Below, one piece after another: positions 1 to 12,100 of a stretch of 64,000 nt of DNA. The notes below the pieces were generated by a model that had not been told where the DNA came from, did not search any database, and worked only from the letters and a program-made list of their open reading frames with translations. The stretch's first letter is position 1. The number at the start of each line of letters is the position of its first letter. The position numbers were made by a program, and so were the translations under genes. This stretch comes from Bin5 sp965204705 (GTDB lineage: Bacteria; Chloroflexota; Anaerolineae; Caldilineales; Caldilineaceae), in assembly GCA_965204705.1 (NCBI GenBank), contig OZ242006.1, forward strand, positions 744,001 to 808,000. Direction: 5' to 3'.

Positions 1-179
1 ACTTCCCCCACGCCCTCATGGCCAATCACAGCCTGACTCTGGCCGGCCATCCATAGCTTGTATTCAGTGCACAGCGCCGAGGCACGGACCTTGACGACCG
101 CCCAGTCCGCTTTCGCCTGCGGATCGGGCAACTCGTTAAACGCGACCTGCCGCTCACCGGTGATAGCTGCCTGGATCAC
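1..179 (-). CDS. Zinc-binding alcohol dehydrogenase family protein, N-terminal part (runs off the window)
   Basis: Only the first 59 codons are present. The translation has the GroES-like start of medium-chain dehydrogenases: a short beta-rich segment, the stretch VRASALCTEYK containing the Cys that normally ligates the catalytic zinc, and IGHEGVGEV, the conserved GHE-G-G-V motif with the His and Glu zinc ligands. The GTG start is chosen because AAGGGGG lies six bases upstream. An in-frame GTG further upstream would add 15 residues. The family oxidises alcohols or reduces carbonyls with NAD(P) in the cytoplasm. The gene follows a PhyH-like dioxygenase on the same strand after about 140 bases without a visible terminator, so the two may be co-transcribed. 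The substrate cannot be told from this fragment. Confidence 0.7.
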   Translation of the reverse strand, partial: MIQAAITGERQVAFNELPDPQAKADWAVVKVRASALCTEYKLWMAGQSQAVIGHEGVGE

Positions 180-320
180 AAAACGCCCCCTTTTTGGTCC
201 AACCGTCCGATTGCGTGTGGTCACCCTCCACCGGGGTTGACCGCACCTGTCGCCTTGGCGGAAGAGAGTTCGGTCAATATGGTAGAGATGAGGAATGAAG
301 TGCTGTGCGCCGCGCCGGTC

Positions 321-1178
321 TCAGAACATCCCCTCTTTCGGCCCCCGGCCCCACGGAATCGCCTCCACATCACCCGAATAGCGGGGAATCAAGGCCTGGA
401 CCTCCGGAGCAGCCTGTTCGGACCATGCAGCCCATTCGCCGTTCTCCGTGACATGCCCTGCGACAAGCGCCTGGACAGTCTCCGGCAAAGCGGCAAGGGT
501 GGCCCAGTACCAGATAGTCAGTACCGTACGCCACTGGTCGCTCTGATTCCCATGCGCTGAGTGCAACAGCCGCGCATCGCCAATGACCACGTCCCCCGCC
601 CGCACAGGTACATCGACCTCGCCTTCAGCCTTCTGAAATGCCGGGTGACTCATGTCCTTGGCGCGGCCCACTTCGTCCCCGTCGTGCGCTCGGCGATCCA
701 TGTCGTGCAGCGCGTGACGCTTCAGGTGCGACCCCGGGATCAAGCGCAGACACCCGTTGTCCGGGCTGGTGTCAACCAGGTAGTACATCAGAAAGTACTG
801 CTGCGGCTGGTCGGTGTAGCTGATTGGATGTTCCCACAGTACGCCGTCCTGATGCCAGTAGAGAGGAGGACTGTGCGGCGGCTTGCTGATGACAAATCCG
901 CTCCAGACCTTGGGCTCATCAAAACCCAGCTGCGCCAGGGCTCCCAACGCACCCGGATAGGCGATGAGTTCGGGAAATGCAGGGTGGGGATACTTCCAAT
1001 ACGGAATGATGCAGCCCTGCGACCGGTGCCGTTCAAAATGCTCCTCATCCTCCTGCGCGATCGTCCATTCGCTCATGGCATTCAGCTTGGCCACCATCTC
1101 CGGTTCCAATACATTCTCGAAGATACAGAAGCCGTCGCGTATGAGCTGGTCTCGCTTCTCAACTGCGGTTATCGGCAT
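321..1178 (-). CDS. Phytanoyl-CoA dioxygenase (PhyH) family protein
   Basis: This 285-residue protein is a non-haem Fe(II)/2-oxoglutarate oxygenase of the PhyH type. The metal triad is visible: YWHQDG gives His109 and Asp111, and DARLLHSAHGN gives the distal His (206 or 209). The Arg of QWRTVL, about ten residues later, would bind 2-oxoglutarate. The length is usual for the family, and the start has GGAGG seven bases upstream. PhyH proteins hydroxylate diverse small molecules, and many bacterial members have no known substrate. It lies 99 bases after fabH on the same strand and before an alcohol dehydrogenase, so oxidation of a lipid-derived or secondary metabolite is possible but is inference. 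A second PhyH-like gene lies near 29 kb. Confidence 0.85.
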   Translation of the reverse strand: MPITAVEKRDQLIRDGFCIFENVLEPEMVAKLNAMSEWTIAQEDEEHFERHRSQGCIIPYWKYPHPAFPELIAYPGALGALAQLGFDEPKVWSGFVISKPPHSPPLYWHQDGVLWEHPISYTDQPQQYFLMYYLVDTSPDNGCLRLIPGSHLKRHALHDMDRRAHDGDEVGRAKDMSHPAFQKAEGEVDVPVRAGDVVIGDARLLHSAHGNQSDQWRTVLTIWYWATLAALPETVQALVAGHVTENGEWAAWSEQAAPEVQALIPRYSGDVEAIPWGRGPKEGMF

Positions 1179-1277
1179 GGCTGAACCTCCATACTTTCCG
1201 ATTGCGGATGTCGGCTAAAAATTTTATCGGGAACAGGGAGTACAGATCTGCGTTTGCGGGGGTGCCGTGGCGGAGGG

Positions 1278-2564
1278 CTAAGGCGTCGGCTGCTCCTCTT
1301 CCGGCCTGCGTACCGGGCGCCGTGCCATCGCCCGCGGCTCTACCTGGCTGTAGATGCGCCGGATGGCTCGCTTCCACATCGAGCGCGCCGCCGCTGCCTG
1401 ATAAGTTGCCTGACGCTGCGTATTCTTCCACCAGGTCGACTCCGGCTTTTCTATCGGCACACTCCACTTGACCGCACATGCGCCCCAGGTCAGACCGGCG
1501 CCAAATCCGACGAACACAAGATTATCTCCCGGCGCCACTTTCCCTTCCTCAATCGCTTCGCATAGCGCAATGGGAATGCTGGCTGTGCTCGTGTTGCCGT
1601 ACTTGTGGACGTTAACATAGACCTTGTCTTCAGGGATCTTCAACTGCCGCAGCACACTGTGCTGGATGATGCGCTTGTTCGCCTGGTGGGGTACCACCAG
1701 ATCGACTTCGCTGACCGGAACACCGGCCTTGTCCAACACCCGTCGCGTGGTGTCGGCCATGATTCGGGTCGCGAAGCGGAAAACGGCCCGACCGTCCATC
1801 TGGATGTAATGCGAACCGCTGCTCACCGTCTCCAGGCTGGCAGGAGCCGCGCTCCCGCCCGCCGGAATCGTCAACAACTCCGCGCCCGACCCGTCGCTGC
1901 CAAGCACCGAAGCGGTGACTCCCCCCGGCACGTCACTGGCGGCCAGCAGCACTGCCCCCGCGCCGTCGCCAAAGAGAACGCAGGTCGTACGGTCGGTCCA
2001 ATCCACCCACCGACTCAACGTTTCGGAGCCGACCACCAGCACATACTCGGCGTCCCCAGCCAGAATCTGCGCGCGCGCAACGCTGAGAGCGTACACAAAG
2101 CCGGAACAGGCAGCGCTCAGATCAAAAGCGCCGGCATTGATGAGTCCCAAATTGTCCTGGATGATGCTCGCCGTGGCGGGAAAGAAATGTTCCGGCGAAC
2201 TGGTCGCACAGATAACCAGGTCCACCTTGGCCGGATGGAGGTCGGCCACTTCAAGGGCTTTGCGCGCCGCCTGCGTTCCCAGAGAGGCAGTAGTCTCTTC
2301 GGACGCCGCCGCGACCCGTCGCTCCTGAATGCCTGTGCGCGTGCGAATCCACTCGTCCTGAGTATCGACAACCTGTTCCAGATCATGGTTTGTGACGACC
2401 CGATCGGGAACCTGATAGCCCCAGCCGATGATCTGGGCATAGCAGGGCGGTTGCACTCTGTCCAGCATCTGCTGTTCCGCTTCGTTTGCCGGATAGTGTC
2501 CGTTCAAATGCGCGGCTGGGTAATCGCTCCCGGTCCCGTTTTCCTCGTGCGCTTGCGCTGTCAT
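1278..2564 (-). CDS. fabH: 3-oxoacyl-[ACP] synthase III (FabH-like) with N- and C-terminal extensions
   Basis: This is a ketoacyl-ACP synthase III, the enzyme that condenses acetyl-CoA or another acyl-CoA with malonyl-ACP to start fatty acid synthesis. The triad is intact in 428 residues: Cys153 in SAACSGFV, His293 in VVPHQANKR and Asn324 in YGNTSTASIP. The start chosen is the ATG overlapping the fabF stop (ATGA), with GAGGAG nine bases upstream, so translation is probably coupled to fabF. Compared with E. coli FabH (catalytic Cys at 112) there are about 40 extra residues at the N-terminus. There is also a basic, Arg/Pro-rich C-terminal tail of about 60 residues after the thiolase fold. Both are outside the catalytic domain and have no recognised function. 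Confidence 0.9.
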   Translation of the reverse strand: MTAQAHEENGTGSDYPAAHLNGHYPANEAEQQMLDRVQPPCYAQIIGWGYQVPDRVVTNHDLEQVVDTQDEWIRTRTGIQERRVAAASEETTASLGTQAARKALEVADLHPAKVDLVICATSSPEHFFPATASIIQDNLGLINAGAFDLSAACSGFVYALSVARAQILAGDAEYVLVVGSETLSRWVDWTDRTTCVLFGDGAGAVLLAASDVPGGVTASVLGSDGSGAELLTIPAGGSAAPASLETVSSGSHYIQMDGRAVFRFATRIMADTTRRVLDKAGVPVSEVDLVVPHQANKRIIQHSVLRQLKIPEDKVYVNVHKYGNTSTASIPIALCEAIEEGKVAPGDNLVFVGFGAGLTWGACAVKWSVPIEKPESTWWKNTQRQATYQAAAARSMWKRAIRRIYSQVEPRAMARRPVRRPEEEQPTP

Positions 2565-3838
2565 ACCCCATTCTCCTCGAACCGACGCAGCATCAGACAT
2601 GAGTTGTGTCCGCCGAAGCCAAAACTATTGCTCATTGTCACTGCGACGTCTGCCTGCACAGACCGCAAGGGCGTGTAGTTCAGATCACAAGATGGATCGG
2701 GGTTGTCCAGATTGATAGTCGGCGGAATTACGCCCTTTTCGATCGTCTTGAGGCAGACAATCGCTTCAATCGCGCCGGCCGCGCCCAGCAGGTGCCCAAG
2801 CATCGATTTTGTGCTGCTGACGTTCAAGTTGTATGCGTGCTCGCCTAACGCCCGCTTGATCGCCTTTGTTTCGCCAGGGTCGTTGAGTTCCGTACTCGTT
2901 CCATGTGCGTTGACATAATTCACATCGGTGCGCTTCACCCCGTAGCTCTCGGCCTTGCGCAGGGCCATGTTCATCGCATCTTCGGCGCCCTGGCCGTTGA
3001 AATGGGGTGCGGCCATATGATAAGCGTCGGCGCTGTTGCCGTAGCCGATTACCTCCGCATAGATTTGAGCATCGCGGGCCAGTGCATGCTCAAGCGACTC
3101 CAATATCAGAATCGCGCTCCCCTCGCTCATCACAAACCCATCCCGGTCGCTGTCGAAAGGACGGCAGGCCGCTGACGGGTCGTCGTTGCGCTGGCTCATG
3201 GCGCCCATGATGTCGAAGCCGGCCATGATGATGGGCAGCAGCGCGGCCTCCGCGCCCCCCGTGACCATCACCTTCGCGTCACCGCGCCGGATCAACTCAA
3301 ATGCCTCACCCGTTGCCGCAGTACCGCTGGCGCAGGCGTTCACCACCGAAAAGTTGGGCCCGCGCAGATCATAGAGTATTGCGATCTTCCCGGCCGCACT
3401 GTCCACCAGCATGTTTGGAATCAGAAACGGGCTTACTTTGCGCAGGCCGCGCTTCTCCGTCAGCCTGAAATTGTCGAGAAGGGAGGTGAGGCCGCCGGTC
3501 CCGCTGGCGATCAGCACACCTGTATCGGTTGGCGTCTCCTTGCTGAAATCGATCCCACTGTCGGTGAGCGCCTGCTCCGTTGCCACAAGAGCATAGTGAA
3601 TATATGGATCAAGCCGGCGGGCCTCTTTGCGATCCATGTAGTTCTTGGCTTCGAAGCCCTTCAACTCGCCTGCAAAACGGGTATTCAGCTCGCTGGTGTC
3701 AAATTTGGTGACAGTATCGATGCCTGACCTGCCTGCCAGCAGGGCATCCCACGTATCATCAACCGTCAGGCCCAGGGGGGTCACCGCACCGATACCGGTG
3801 ATCACCACCCGCCTCGGCTGGCCATTGCTACTGTACAT
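2561..3838 (-). CDS. fabF: 3-oxoacyl-[ACP] synthase II (KAS II)
   Basis: This is an elongating ketosynthase of fatty acid synthesis, condensing acyl-ACP with malonyl-ACP. The 425-residue length is standard. Catalytic Cys169 sits in VNACASGTAATGEA, and the two His motifs are present as NAHGTSTELND and GHLLGAAGAIEA. The Gly-rich SNSFGFGGHN near the C-terminus completes the family signature. It is first in a minus-strand run fabF-fabH. No acpP, fabD or fabG is adjacent, so the cluster is partial. The upstream region is shared with a divergent MarR regulator, which may control it. The start codon has only a weak ribosome-binding site. Confidence 0.95.
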   Translation of the reverse strand: MYSSNGQPRRVVITGIGAVTPLGLTVDDTWDALLAGRSGIDTVTKFDTSELNTRFAGELKGFEAKNYMDRKEARRLDPYIHYALVATEQALTDSGIDFSKETPTDTGVLIASGTGGLTSLLDNFRLTEKRGLRKVSPFLIPNMLVDSAAGKIAILYDLRGPNFSVVNACASGTAATGEAFELIRRGDAKVMVTGGAEAALLPIIMAGFDIMGAMSQRNDDPSAACRPFDSDRDGFVMSEGSAILILESLEHALARDAQIYAEVIGYGNSADAYHMAAPHFNGQGAEDAMNMALRKAESYGVKRTDVNYVNAHGTSTELNDPGETKAIKRALGEHAYNLNVSSTKSMLGHLLGAAGAIEAIVCLKTIEKGVIPPTINLDNPDPSCDLNYTPLRSVQADVAVTMSNSFGFGGHNSCLMLRRFEENGV

Positions 3839-3941
3839 GCGCGTCTATTCCATATGCCCTTGCCGACTAGGCAAAAACGTCTATTCGCCCTTGTCGTCAG
3901 GTCACCTTCTGTAAAAAAAATCGTATCTGTCTGTATACTCT

Positions 3942-3950
3942 ACTATAACA
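3942..3950 (-). promoter_or_regulatory. Extended -10 promoter candidate for fabF-fabH
   Basis: Reading the minus strand, TGTTATAGT is an extended -10 (TGn plus TATAGT) about 100 bases before the fabF start. No good -35 is placed 17 bases upstream, which fits an extended -10 promoter. The nearby 8-bp palindrome GACCGGTC (3955-3962) could be part of an operator, but that is weak. Confidence 0.4.
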
Positions 3951-4044
3951 CAAAGACCGGTCAATCGTTGCGTTTCCCTCTTTCGATGATTAAGAGCCGA
4001 CTCTGGCGGAACCGGGGCCCCCGCGTTTCGACAAGCTTTTGCCC

Positions 4045-4073
4045 TTGCAATTTTTAGTTCGATACCGTATAAT
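4045..4073 (+). promoter_or_regulatory. Sigma-70 promoter of the MarR gene, predicting a leaderless mRNA
   Basis: TTGCAA and a perfect TATAAT are separated by exactly 17 bases. The ATG at 4081 begins eight bases after the -10, where transcription should start, and no Shine-Dalgarno sequence precedes it. The message is therefore predicted to be leaderless or nearly so. Confidence 0.7.
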
Positions 4074-4080
4074 TCTGCAT

Positions 4081-4692
4081 ATGACAAAAGTGAGCCCTTC
4101 AGTTCTTCCCAATCCACAGTGGTCGGGCGCGGCAACCGGGCTGCCGAACGCACCTGGTGACACCGACTCGCGCCAGGCGTCAGATGAGCAGGATGGCTTC
4201 CGTCAACTCTTGGCTGAGTCCGGCGTGGACCATGTCCACGGGATGGAGGTCTTGCGGCTCATCAAAATGTGCGCCGGAGCGTATGATCGCATTCTGGGCG
4301 AACGCATGCGGGACGAAGAAATCTCCCTGCCCCAATGGCGCATACTGATCCGCCTCTACCTGGCAGAACGCAACAGTCAGTCCGCGCTCACACCTACCGA
4401 CCTGGCCCACAGCCAGTGTCTGAGTAAGAACACGATCAGCGCACACCTGCGTGCCTTGGAGGAACTGCGCCTCATCGAACGCCAACTGGACCCGAACGAC
4501 CTGCGGGCGTTCCGCATCCGGCTGACAACCGACAGCAGGAGCCTGATTCGTTCGTCTACCCCTCTGCATCTTGAATTCCTCAACGATCTGATCGCGCAAC
4601 TCTCGCTCGAGGAGTGCCAGACGTTGCAGGGGTTACTGGCAAAGCTGGTAGAATCGTTGCAGCGGGAACGTGAAGACAGTGTTGATTTGTAG
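4081..4692 (+). CDS. MarR family transcriptional regulator
   Basis: This 203-residue protein has a MarR winged helix. It has an N-terminal helical dimerisation part, then ILIRLYLAERN, a helix-turn-helix around TPTDLAHSQCLSKNTISAHLRALEELRLIERQ, and a beta wing with DPNDLRAFRIRLT followed by C-terminal helices. About 50 N-terminal residues precede the usual MarR core and look disordered. It lies divergent to fabF-fabH and 112 bases before a two-subunit ABC exporter on its own strand. MarR proteins often repress a neighbouring efflux pump, and a MarR protein (FabT) controls fatty acid genes in streptococci. Either or both neighbours could be targets; this is inference. The start is set by the promoter spacing, not by a ribosome-binding site. 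Confidence 0.85.
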   Translation: MTKVSPSVLPNPQWSGAATGLPNAPGDTDSRQASDEQDGFRQLLAESGVDHVHGMEVLRLIKMCAGAYDRILGERMRDEEISLPQWRILIRLYLAERNSQSALTPTDLAHSQCLSKNTISAHLRALEELRLIERQLDPNDLRAFRIRLTTDSRSLIRSSTPLHLEFLNDLIAQLSLEECQTLQGLLAKLVESLQREREDSVDL

Positions 4693-4804
4693 TCGCCGCC
4701 CGACCCTTAGCCCTTCGCCGGCAAAGGAACGCGGCCAGCCGAGCGGCAACGGCAAGGTCGCCTGTCATCGACCTGTTATGCCCTGACCCCCCAAGGAGCG
4801 GCAT

Positions 4805-6751
<1,947 letters not shown>

Positions 6752-6808
6752 CAACCCGCCAGCAGCAGCAGACTATGTTACGCACTATTTCTCCCAGGAG
6801 CGTGCCCG

Positions 6809-8803
6809 ATGTTCGGTGACCGCATGTTACGGCAGGAGACGCTGAAGCCTAAGAGCGTCGGCGCCACACTGTCTCGTTTCAGTAGATATTTTCGCCCATA
6901 CTGGTTTGGCCTGACCCTCGTCGCTGTCCTGATGGCCGTCAACGCCTATTCCCAGGTGATCGGACCGGTTCTGATCGGCCAGGCCGTGGACTGCTATCTG
7001 GCGCCTGCCGCCTTCGGCGAAGAAGGCGGAGGGCTTCAACTGCCGGCGGGAAGCGAACTGCAGACTGAAACCGACAGCCAGGCCAACTGCTGGTGGGCTC
7101 CCGAGGTCGCCCAGAGCGACCTCAGCCGCAATGACCTGCTGCGCGGACTGCTCAATATTACCTTGGTTATCACCGCCTACTATCTCGCCGGTTCGGTCAC
7201 CGGAGGGCTGATGTTCTTCAGCATGAGTCGGACCGGCCATCACGTTCTGCGCCGTCTGCGTGTCCGCCTGTTTAACCACCTCCATCGCCTCTCTCTCGGC
7301 TTTTACACCCGCAACGAGACCGGTGACCTGATGAGCCGCATCACCAACGACTCAGACACGATCCAGCAGGTCGTCAGTTTTGCCCTGGTGCAGGTGCTGA
7401 GCAGCGTGCTGCTGCTCATTTGGATCGTCTGGCAGATGGTCGTTATGAACTGGGCCTACGCCCTCATCAGCCTCAGCATTGTGCCGCTTATGGGCCTGGC
7501 CACGCTGTGGTTCAGCACGCAGGCGCGCAAAGCCTTTCGCATCACCCGCCAAAGCATCGGCGACGTCAACGCCGAGTTGGAGGAGGGTATCTCCGGCGTG
7601 CGCGAGGTTCAGGCCTTCAGCCGCGAGGAAACCAACATTGAGCAGTTCCGGCAAAGCAATGCCGTTAACCGCGACGCCAATATCAAGGCCGTTGCCTACA
7701 CATCTGCCCTGGCGCCGACGCTTGAAGCGCTCGGATTCCTCGGCATCGCTATCGTCGTTGGCGTCGGCGGCGTGTTGCTCCTGCAGGGTCAGGCTCTGGC
7801 AGGTTCGGCCATCTCTCTTGGCCTGATCGTCACTTTTCTGGGCTTTGCGCAGCGCTTCAACATGCCCATCTCCCAAATCAGCGTCATGTGGACCAACATC
7901 CAGAGCGCCATCGCCGGCGTGGAGCGTATCTTTGAACTTATGGACGAGGTCCCCGAGGTACAGGAGAAATTCGGCGCCCCGCCGATGCCCGCAATCAAGG
8001 GCGCCGTTTCCCTCCACAACGTGGAAGCCGAATACGTGCCTGGGGAACCGGTCCTCAAGGGAATCAACCTGAGCGCAAATCCCGGCGAGACGGTGGCCAT
8101 CGTCGGACCGACCGGAGCCGGTAAGACGACCATTATCAATCTGATCCCCCGCTTCTGGGATGTCACCGGCGGGTCCGTGCGCATCGACGGTATCGATGTG
8201 CGCGACGTTCAGATGCACAGCCTGCGCGAGCAGATCGGTATCGTCCTCCAGGATACCTACCTTTTCAGCAGTTCGGTGATGGACAATATCCGCTTCAGCC
8301 GTGCCAACGCGACCGATGAGGAAGTAATCGCCGCCGCAAAGCTGGCCCAGGCCCACGACTTTATCGAGCGGCTGCCCGAAGGCTACGAAACCGTACTCGG
8401 CGAACGCGGCGCAGGCCTCAGCCAGGGACAGCGTCAACTCCTGGCCATCGCCCGCGCCGCTCTGGCCGACCCCCGTATCCTCATCCTTGACGAGGCCACC
8501 AGCAGCGTCGACACCCGCACCGAGCAGAGGATCCAGGCCGCCCTCAACGACCTGCTGATTGGACGCACCAGCTTCGTGATCGCGCACCGCCTCAGCACCA
8601 TCCGCAGCGCCGACCAGGTGCTGGTACTGAAAGACGGAGAGATAATCGAGCGGGGCACACACGAAGGGCTGCTTGCCCAGCGGGGCTTCTACTACGAACT
8701 CTACATGAACCAGTTCCGCCGACAGGAAGATCTGCCGGTGCAGCCGAACGGAAGCGGACCGCCTCCCAGTGCAGTACGTGTAGGTGCAAGACCGGCCACC
8801 TGA
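6809..8803 (+). CDS. ABC exporter half-transporter, subunit with canonical catalytic Glu and His
   Basis: This is the second half-transporter of the pair, 664 residues, with a membrane domain followed by an ATPase domain. Walker A is GPTGAGKTT (about 433), Walker B ILILDEATSSVD keeps the catalytic Glu and FVIAHRLST keeps the switch His. The signature is changed to LSQGQRQ. Paired with the preceding subunit, the site formed by this Walker A/B and the partner LSGGQ would be fully consensus. The opposite site would be degenerate on both faces. An extra loop of about 45 residues between the first two helices is likely extracytoplasmic. AGGAG lies eight bases before the ATG, and the gap to the first subunit is only 57 bases, so they form one operon with marR. 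Confidence 0.93.
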   Translation: MFGDRMLRQETLKPKSVGATLSRFSRYFRPYWFGLTLVAVLMAVNAYSQVIGPVLIGQAVDCYLAPAAFGEEGGGLQLPAGSELQTETDSQANCWWAPEVAQSDLSRNDLLRGLLNITLVITAYYLAGSVTGGLMFFSMSRTGHHVLRRLRVRLFNHLHRLSLGFYTRNETGDLMSRITNDSDTIQQVVSFALVQVLSSVLLLIWIVWQMVVMNWAYALISLSIVPLMGLATLWFSTQARKAFRITRQSIGDVNAELEEGISGVREVQAFSREETNIEQFRQSNAVNRDANIKAVAYTSALAPTLEALGFLGIAIVVGVGGVLLLQGQALAGSAISLGLIVTFLGFAQRFNMPISQISVMWTNIQSAIAGVERIFELMDEVPEVQEKFGAPPMPAIKGAVSLHNVEAEYVPGEPVLKGINLSANPGETVAIVGPTGAGKTTIINLIPRFWDVTGGSVRIDGIDVRDVQMHSLREQIGIVLQDTYLFSSSVMDNIRFSRANATDEEVIAAAKLAQAHDFIERLPEGYETVLGERGAGLSQGQRQLLAIARAALADPRILILDEATSSVDTRTEQRIQAALNDLLIGRTSFVIAHRLSTIRSADQVLVLKDGEIIERGTHEGLLAQRGFYYELYMNQFRRQEDLPVQPNGSGPPPSAVRVGARPAT

Positions 8804-9144
8804 GGCGCGACAAGCCACGAAAACTGATTCCGATACCCTGAGCTTTCAGACCCCACTGTTGCTAGCCAATCCGGTCCAGGCGCGTTCTCTAGGAACCGGA
8901 TTTCTTCGACCTCTAGCCAGTAACCCCTGCCTCTACGACCTCTCCAACCCTGTCCCTCGACGCCGGTCAAACTGCAGGCGAGTTCGATCGCGTCGGGTTC
9001 ACGACACGGGCCGATAATGTCCGCACCGCCGCAGTGCCGGCAAAACGCCACTCTTCCTGTCTGCGTCGTCTATTGGGTTCAAGCTGTCAGTTGGGCTCAA
9101 AACGAGCGGGGAAAATGGAAAACAGAGACTGAAAGCCAGGTCAC
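8804..9144. other. Intergenic region between convergent genes
   Basis: The plus-strand ABC operon and the minus-strand GH3-like gene converge here. I see no hairpin with a T tract, no repeat shared with the rest of the window and no supportable small gene. Confidence 0.5.
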
Positions 9145-12100
9145 CTACTCCGACCGAAATTGCAGCCAGATCAGCGGAATCAGCATGCCGATCACCACAA
9201 TCGGTACGCTATCCCAAGGGGCGAGATTAACCTGGATCCACAGGCCGCCGGGAATAACGTCTACGCCGTACAGAATATAAACACCCCAGCCCACGAGCAT
9301 CGCCCACAGCAAACGCTGAACAAGCATCTGGCGCGGCATTAATTGCACCAGCACCACGAGCAGCAGCGCCAGCACCACCAGTTGCGTGACCATAGCAATC
9401 GTCAACGAAGAGACATCGAGCTCAACCGCCTCAGGCCTGACCACCGAAACCCGTGTCGGGGCTGCTTCCAGCGTTGGCACAGCTGAAGCAGCAGTCGCCG
9501 GAGTTGGCGCCGGCGTGACCGCCCGCTCCGGGTTCGTGACCTCAATCTGCGTCCGATCCGATGCAACGTCCGGGTCAGGGATGCGCGCCCGGATCTCCGT
9601 GCTGGCGTCTGCCTCCACGCTGTTGACCGCGATCAAGAGTGTGCCAGTTCTCTCCAAGAGCACCGATTTACGCGCAAGCCCGCCCCGCGTCGGGACGGGA
9701 TTAGACTGGATGGCAAGCTCCTCGCCCTCATAGATCAGCCGGAAGTTCACAGGTGTCCCATCAGGGACAGTGTTCCCGTTGTGATCCAGAATTGGGCCGG
9801 CCTGCAGTTCCAGGCTGTCACCGAGTTTCAGGTCGGTCTGAATAAGCTCCTGCTCGTTATCCTCCGCCTGTTCTATTACAATGCCCTCATTCAGGACGGT
9901 CAAACCAATACGCTGGTTCGGGTCCGGCTCCAGCCGCTCGACCAGATTGCTGAAGCGTGTGCCTGGCACGCTGACTGGAGGCGCGCCGGTGACCGTCTGC
10001 GCGCGGAACAATGCACGCACGGCCGCCTCCAGGAACGGCTGGGTCTTGGAGTAAACGCCGAGAAAGGCGGTCATCTTCCCGATCTCGGTCGAATCGAAGA
10101 AGTATGGTTCGTTGAGCGCCAGTACCACCAGCTTGCTCCCTGGCAGCCGGTCGCTTCGCTGTCGCAGAAACCGTTTAACTGCGTCGCTGCTGTCGTGATT
10201 CGCCACATCAACGTCCAGCATGGCAAAGATCAGCCAGTCGGCGCTCAGGATCTCCTCCTCCAACGCCTCCGCAACCGAGGAGTCGGCCGTGCCGTTGAGG
10301 AGAGAGTTCAATACGGAAAACGTACGACTTCGGATCCGCTCTCTTTGCAACTGGTTGGTCGCTTCCGGCCCGTAAAGGCGTAACATAATCTCTTCCAATG
10401 CGGTCGGCTCCACAACGGCATCCGCCAGGCAGCCGTCACATTCATGCAAAATGCGGCTATCGGTGAAGATCAGAATATCCTCATCTTCGCCCGGCGGCGC
10501 AGGCAGCGGGTCGGTCAACCCCGGAGAATCGGGGAAGAATATAGTCAACGCCTCACTGGCGACCTGGTCCAACAGCAACTGCGCCCCTCTCTGATTCTCG
10601 GAACTGAAACCCTCCTCTAGGTCGGCCGGCCCCACCGCCACATCTGCTAAGTCGATTTCAACCGGTACATCTTCGGAAACAAGACCGGTTGTCGCCGGAT
10701 CGGTCGCATTGGCAGGGGCATACAGCCGCACCTTCAAACGTATAATTCGCCGTAACGAGGCATCCACCCGCGCAGCAAACTCGGCATCGTTCGTATATCG
10801 CTCGCGGAAGAAAATGATCGTCTCTTTGATATTGGCTCTCTCATCTAGCCACCTGTCGGTCAGAGAGAAATCTGCCAGATAGAGCAGGTCGTTTCCGGCC
10901 GTAAACGCGTCAAGTGCGATACGCCGCCGCGGGAACTCCTGCAAAGGTGGGTCGTAGTAGCGGCGCACGGCCATCACACCCAGCGCGTCGCTCATCAGGA
11001 TGCCGCCCTCCGCACGCCAGGGCGCAAACTCGTCCAAATCCAGGAGAATGCCCAACTCCTGTGCCAGACTGATGGGCGGCGTGCGCTCGCGACTGCCCTG
11101 GAAGCTGCTGAAACGAATATGCCCGGACATCAGCGCCTCGGTCGACGCCATCGCCCCGTCCACTCGCAGAATCGCAGATGGCCGCTCCGTGACCGCGGCA
11201 AATGGCGGCAATTCGATTCGCTGCAGCTCTTGTAAGCTCTTCTGTATCGTCGCGATCTCCTCATCCGGCCGGCGATCTGTACCGCCCAGGCCAGGGAAAT
11301 GCCCAGCCACGGTAGCCACGCGACCGGCGCTGCCGCGGTGGATTCCTGTTACATAGGCCTGACCCATTCGTCCGACCCAAAACGGGTCCCCGCCAAACGA
11401 GTGCAGCCCCAATCCCGTCACCAGATCAGGACGCGGCTGTTCTATCACATCCAGCGCCGGCCCCAACAGTAGATTCACACCCACGCTGCGCATCTCCCGA
11501 CCGTGGACCGCACCGACCTCCTCCACCAAATTAGGATTCCAGGTGGCCCCCAGCGCCATCTGCGGCGGGATCGCGGTGAATCCGGACCGCAGTGCCGTGC
11601 CCGGCATGCCGTCGCCTCCCTGTTCCACCCCGATTAACAGCGGAATCTCCAACGGCAATCTCTGTTCCAATCCGGACTGTAAAATACCCGGAATTGCCGG
11701 ACCGCCCTCTTTGACGCTCAATGCCTCCGTCGGTGCCAGGTAGATGCCGTACGCCAATGCCTGCAGCTGATTCGTAAGCCGCGCGATGTCCTCCGGTGTT
11801 GTATCACTGTAGTTGCTGAAATTGCGGTTCCTGGGGCTGATCACTACGCCGCCCACCCGGTACTCCTCAATCAACTCGGCGACGTCGCTTCTCGGTCCGA
11901 TGTCGTTGCCCTGAAAGGTGACCACAAACAGCTGGCCAACCCGGTCGGCGACGCTCATTCCGGCGATCAAGTCGTCAAGGCGCGCTTCGAGTATTTCATC
12001 CGGGCCGGGCGTAGGCGTTGGTGAAGGTGTGGGCGTAGAGGACGGTGTCGGCGTATGCGAGGGCGAGGGCGTTGGCGTGACCGACGGCGTGAGCGCCAAA

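Noticed and set aside
3932..3950. TGTTATA...TATACA in the marR-fabF gap as a MarR operator
   Set aside because: Only the outer three bases on each side are symmetrical; too weak to call.
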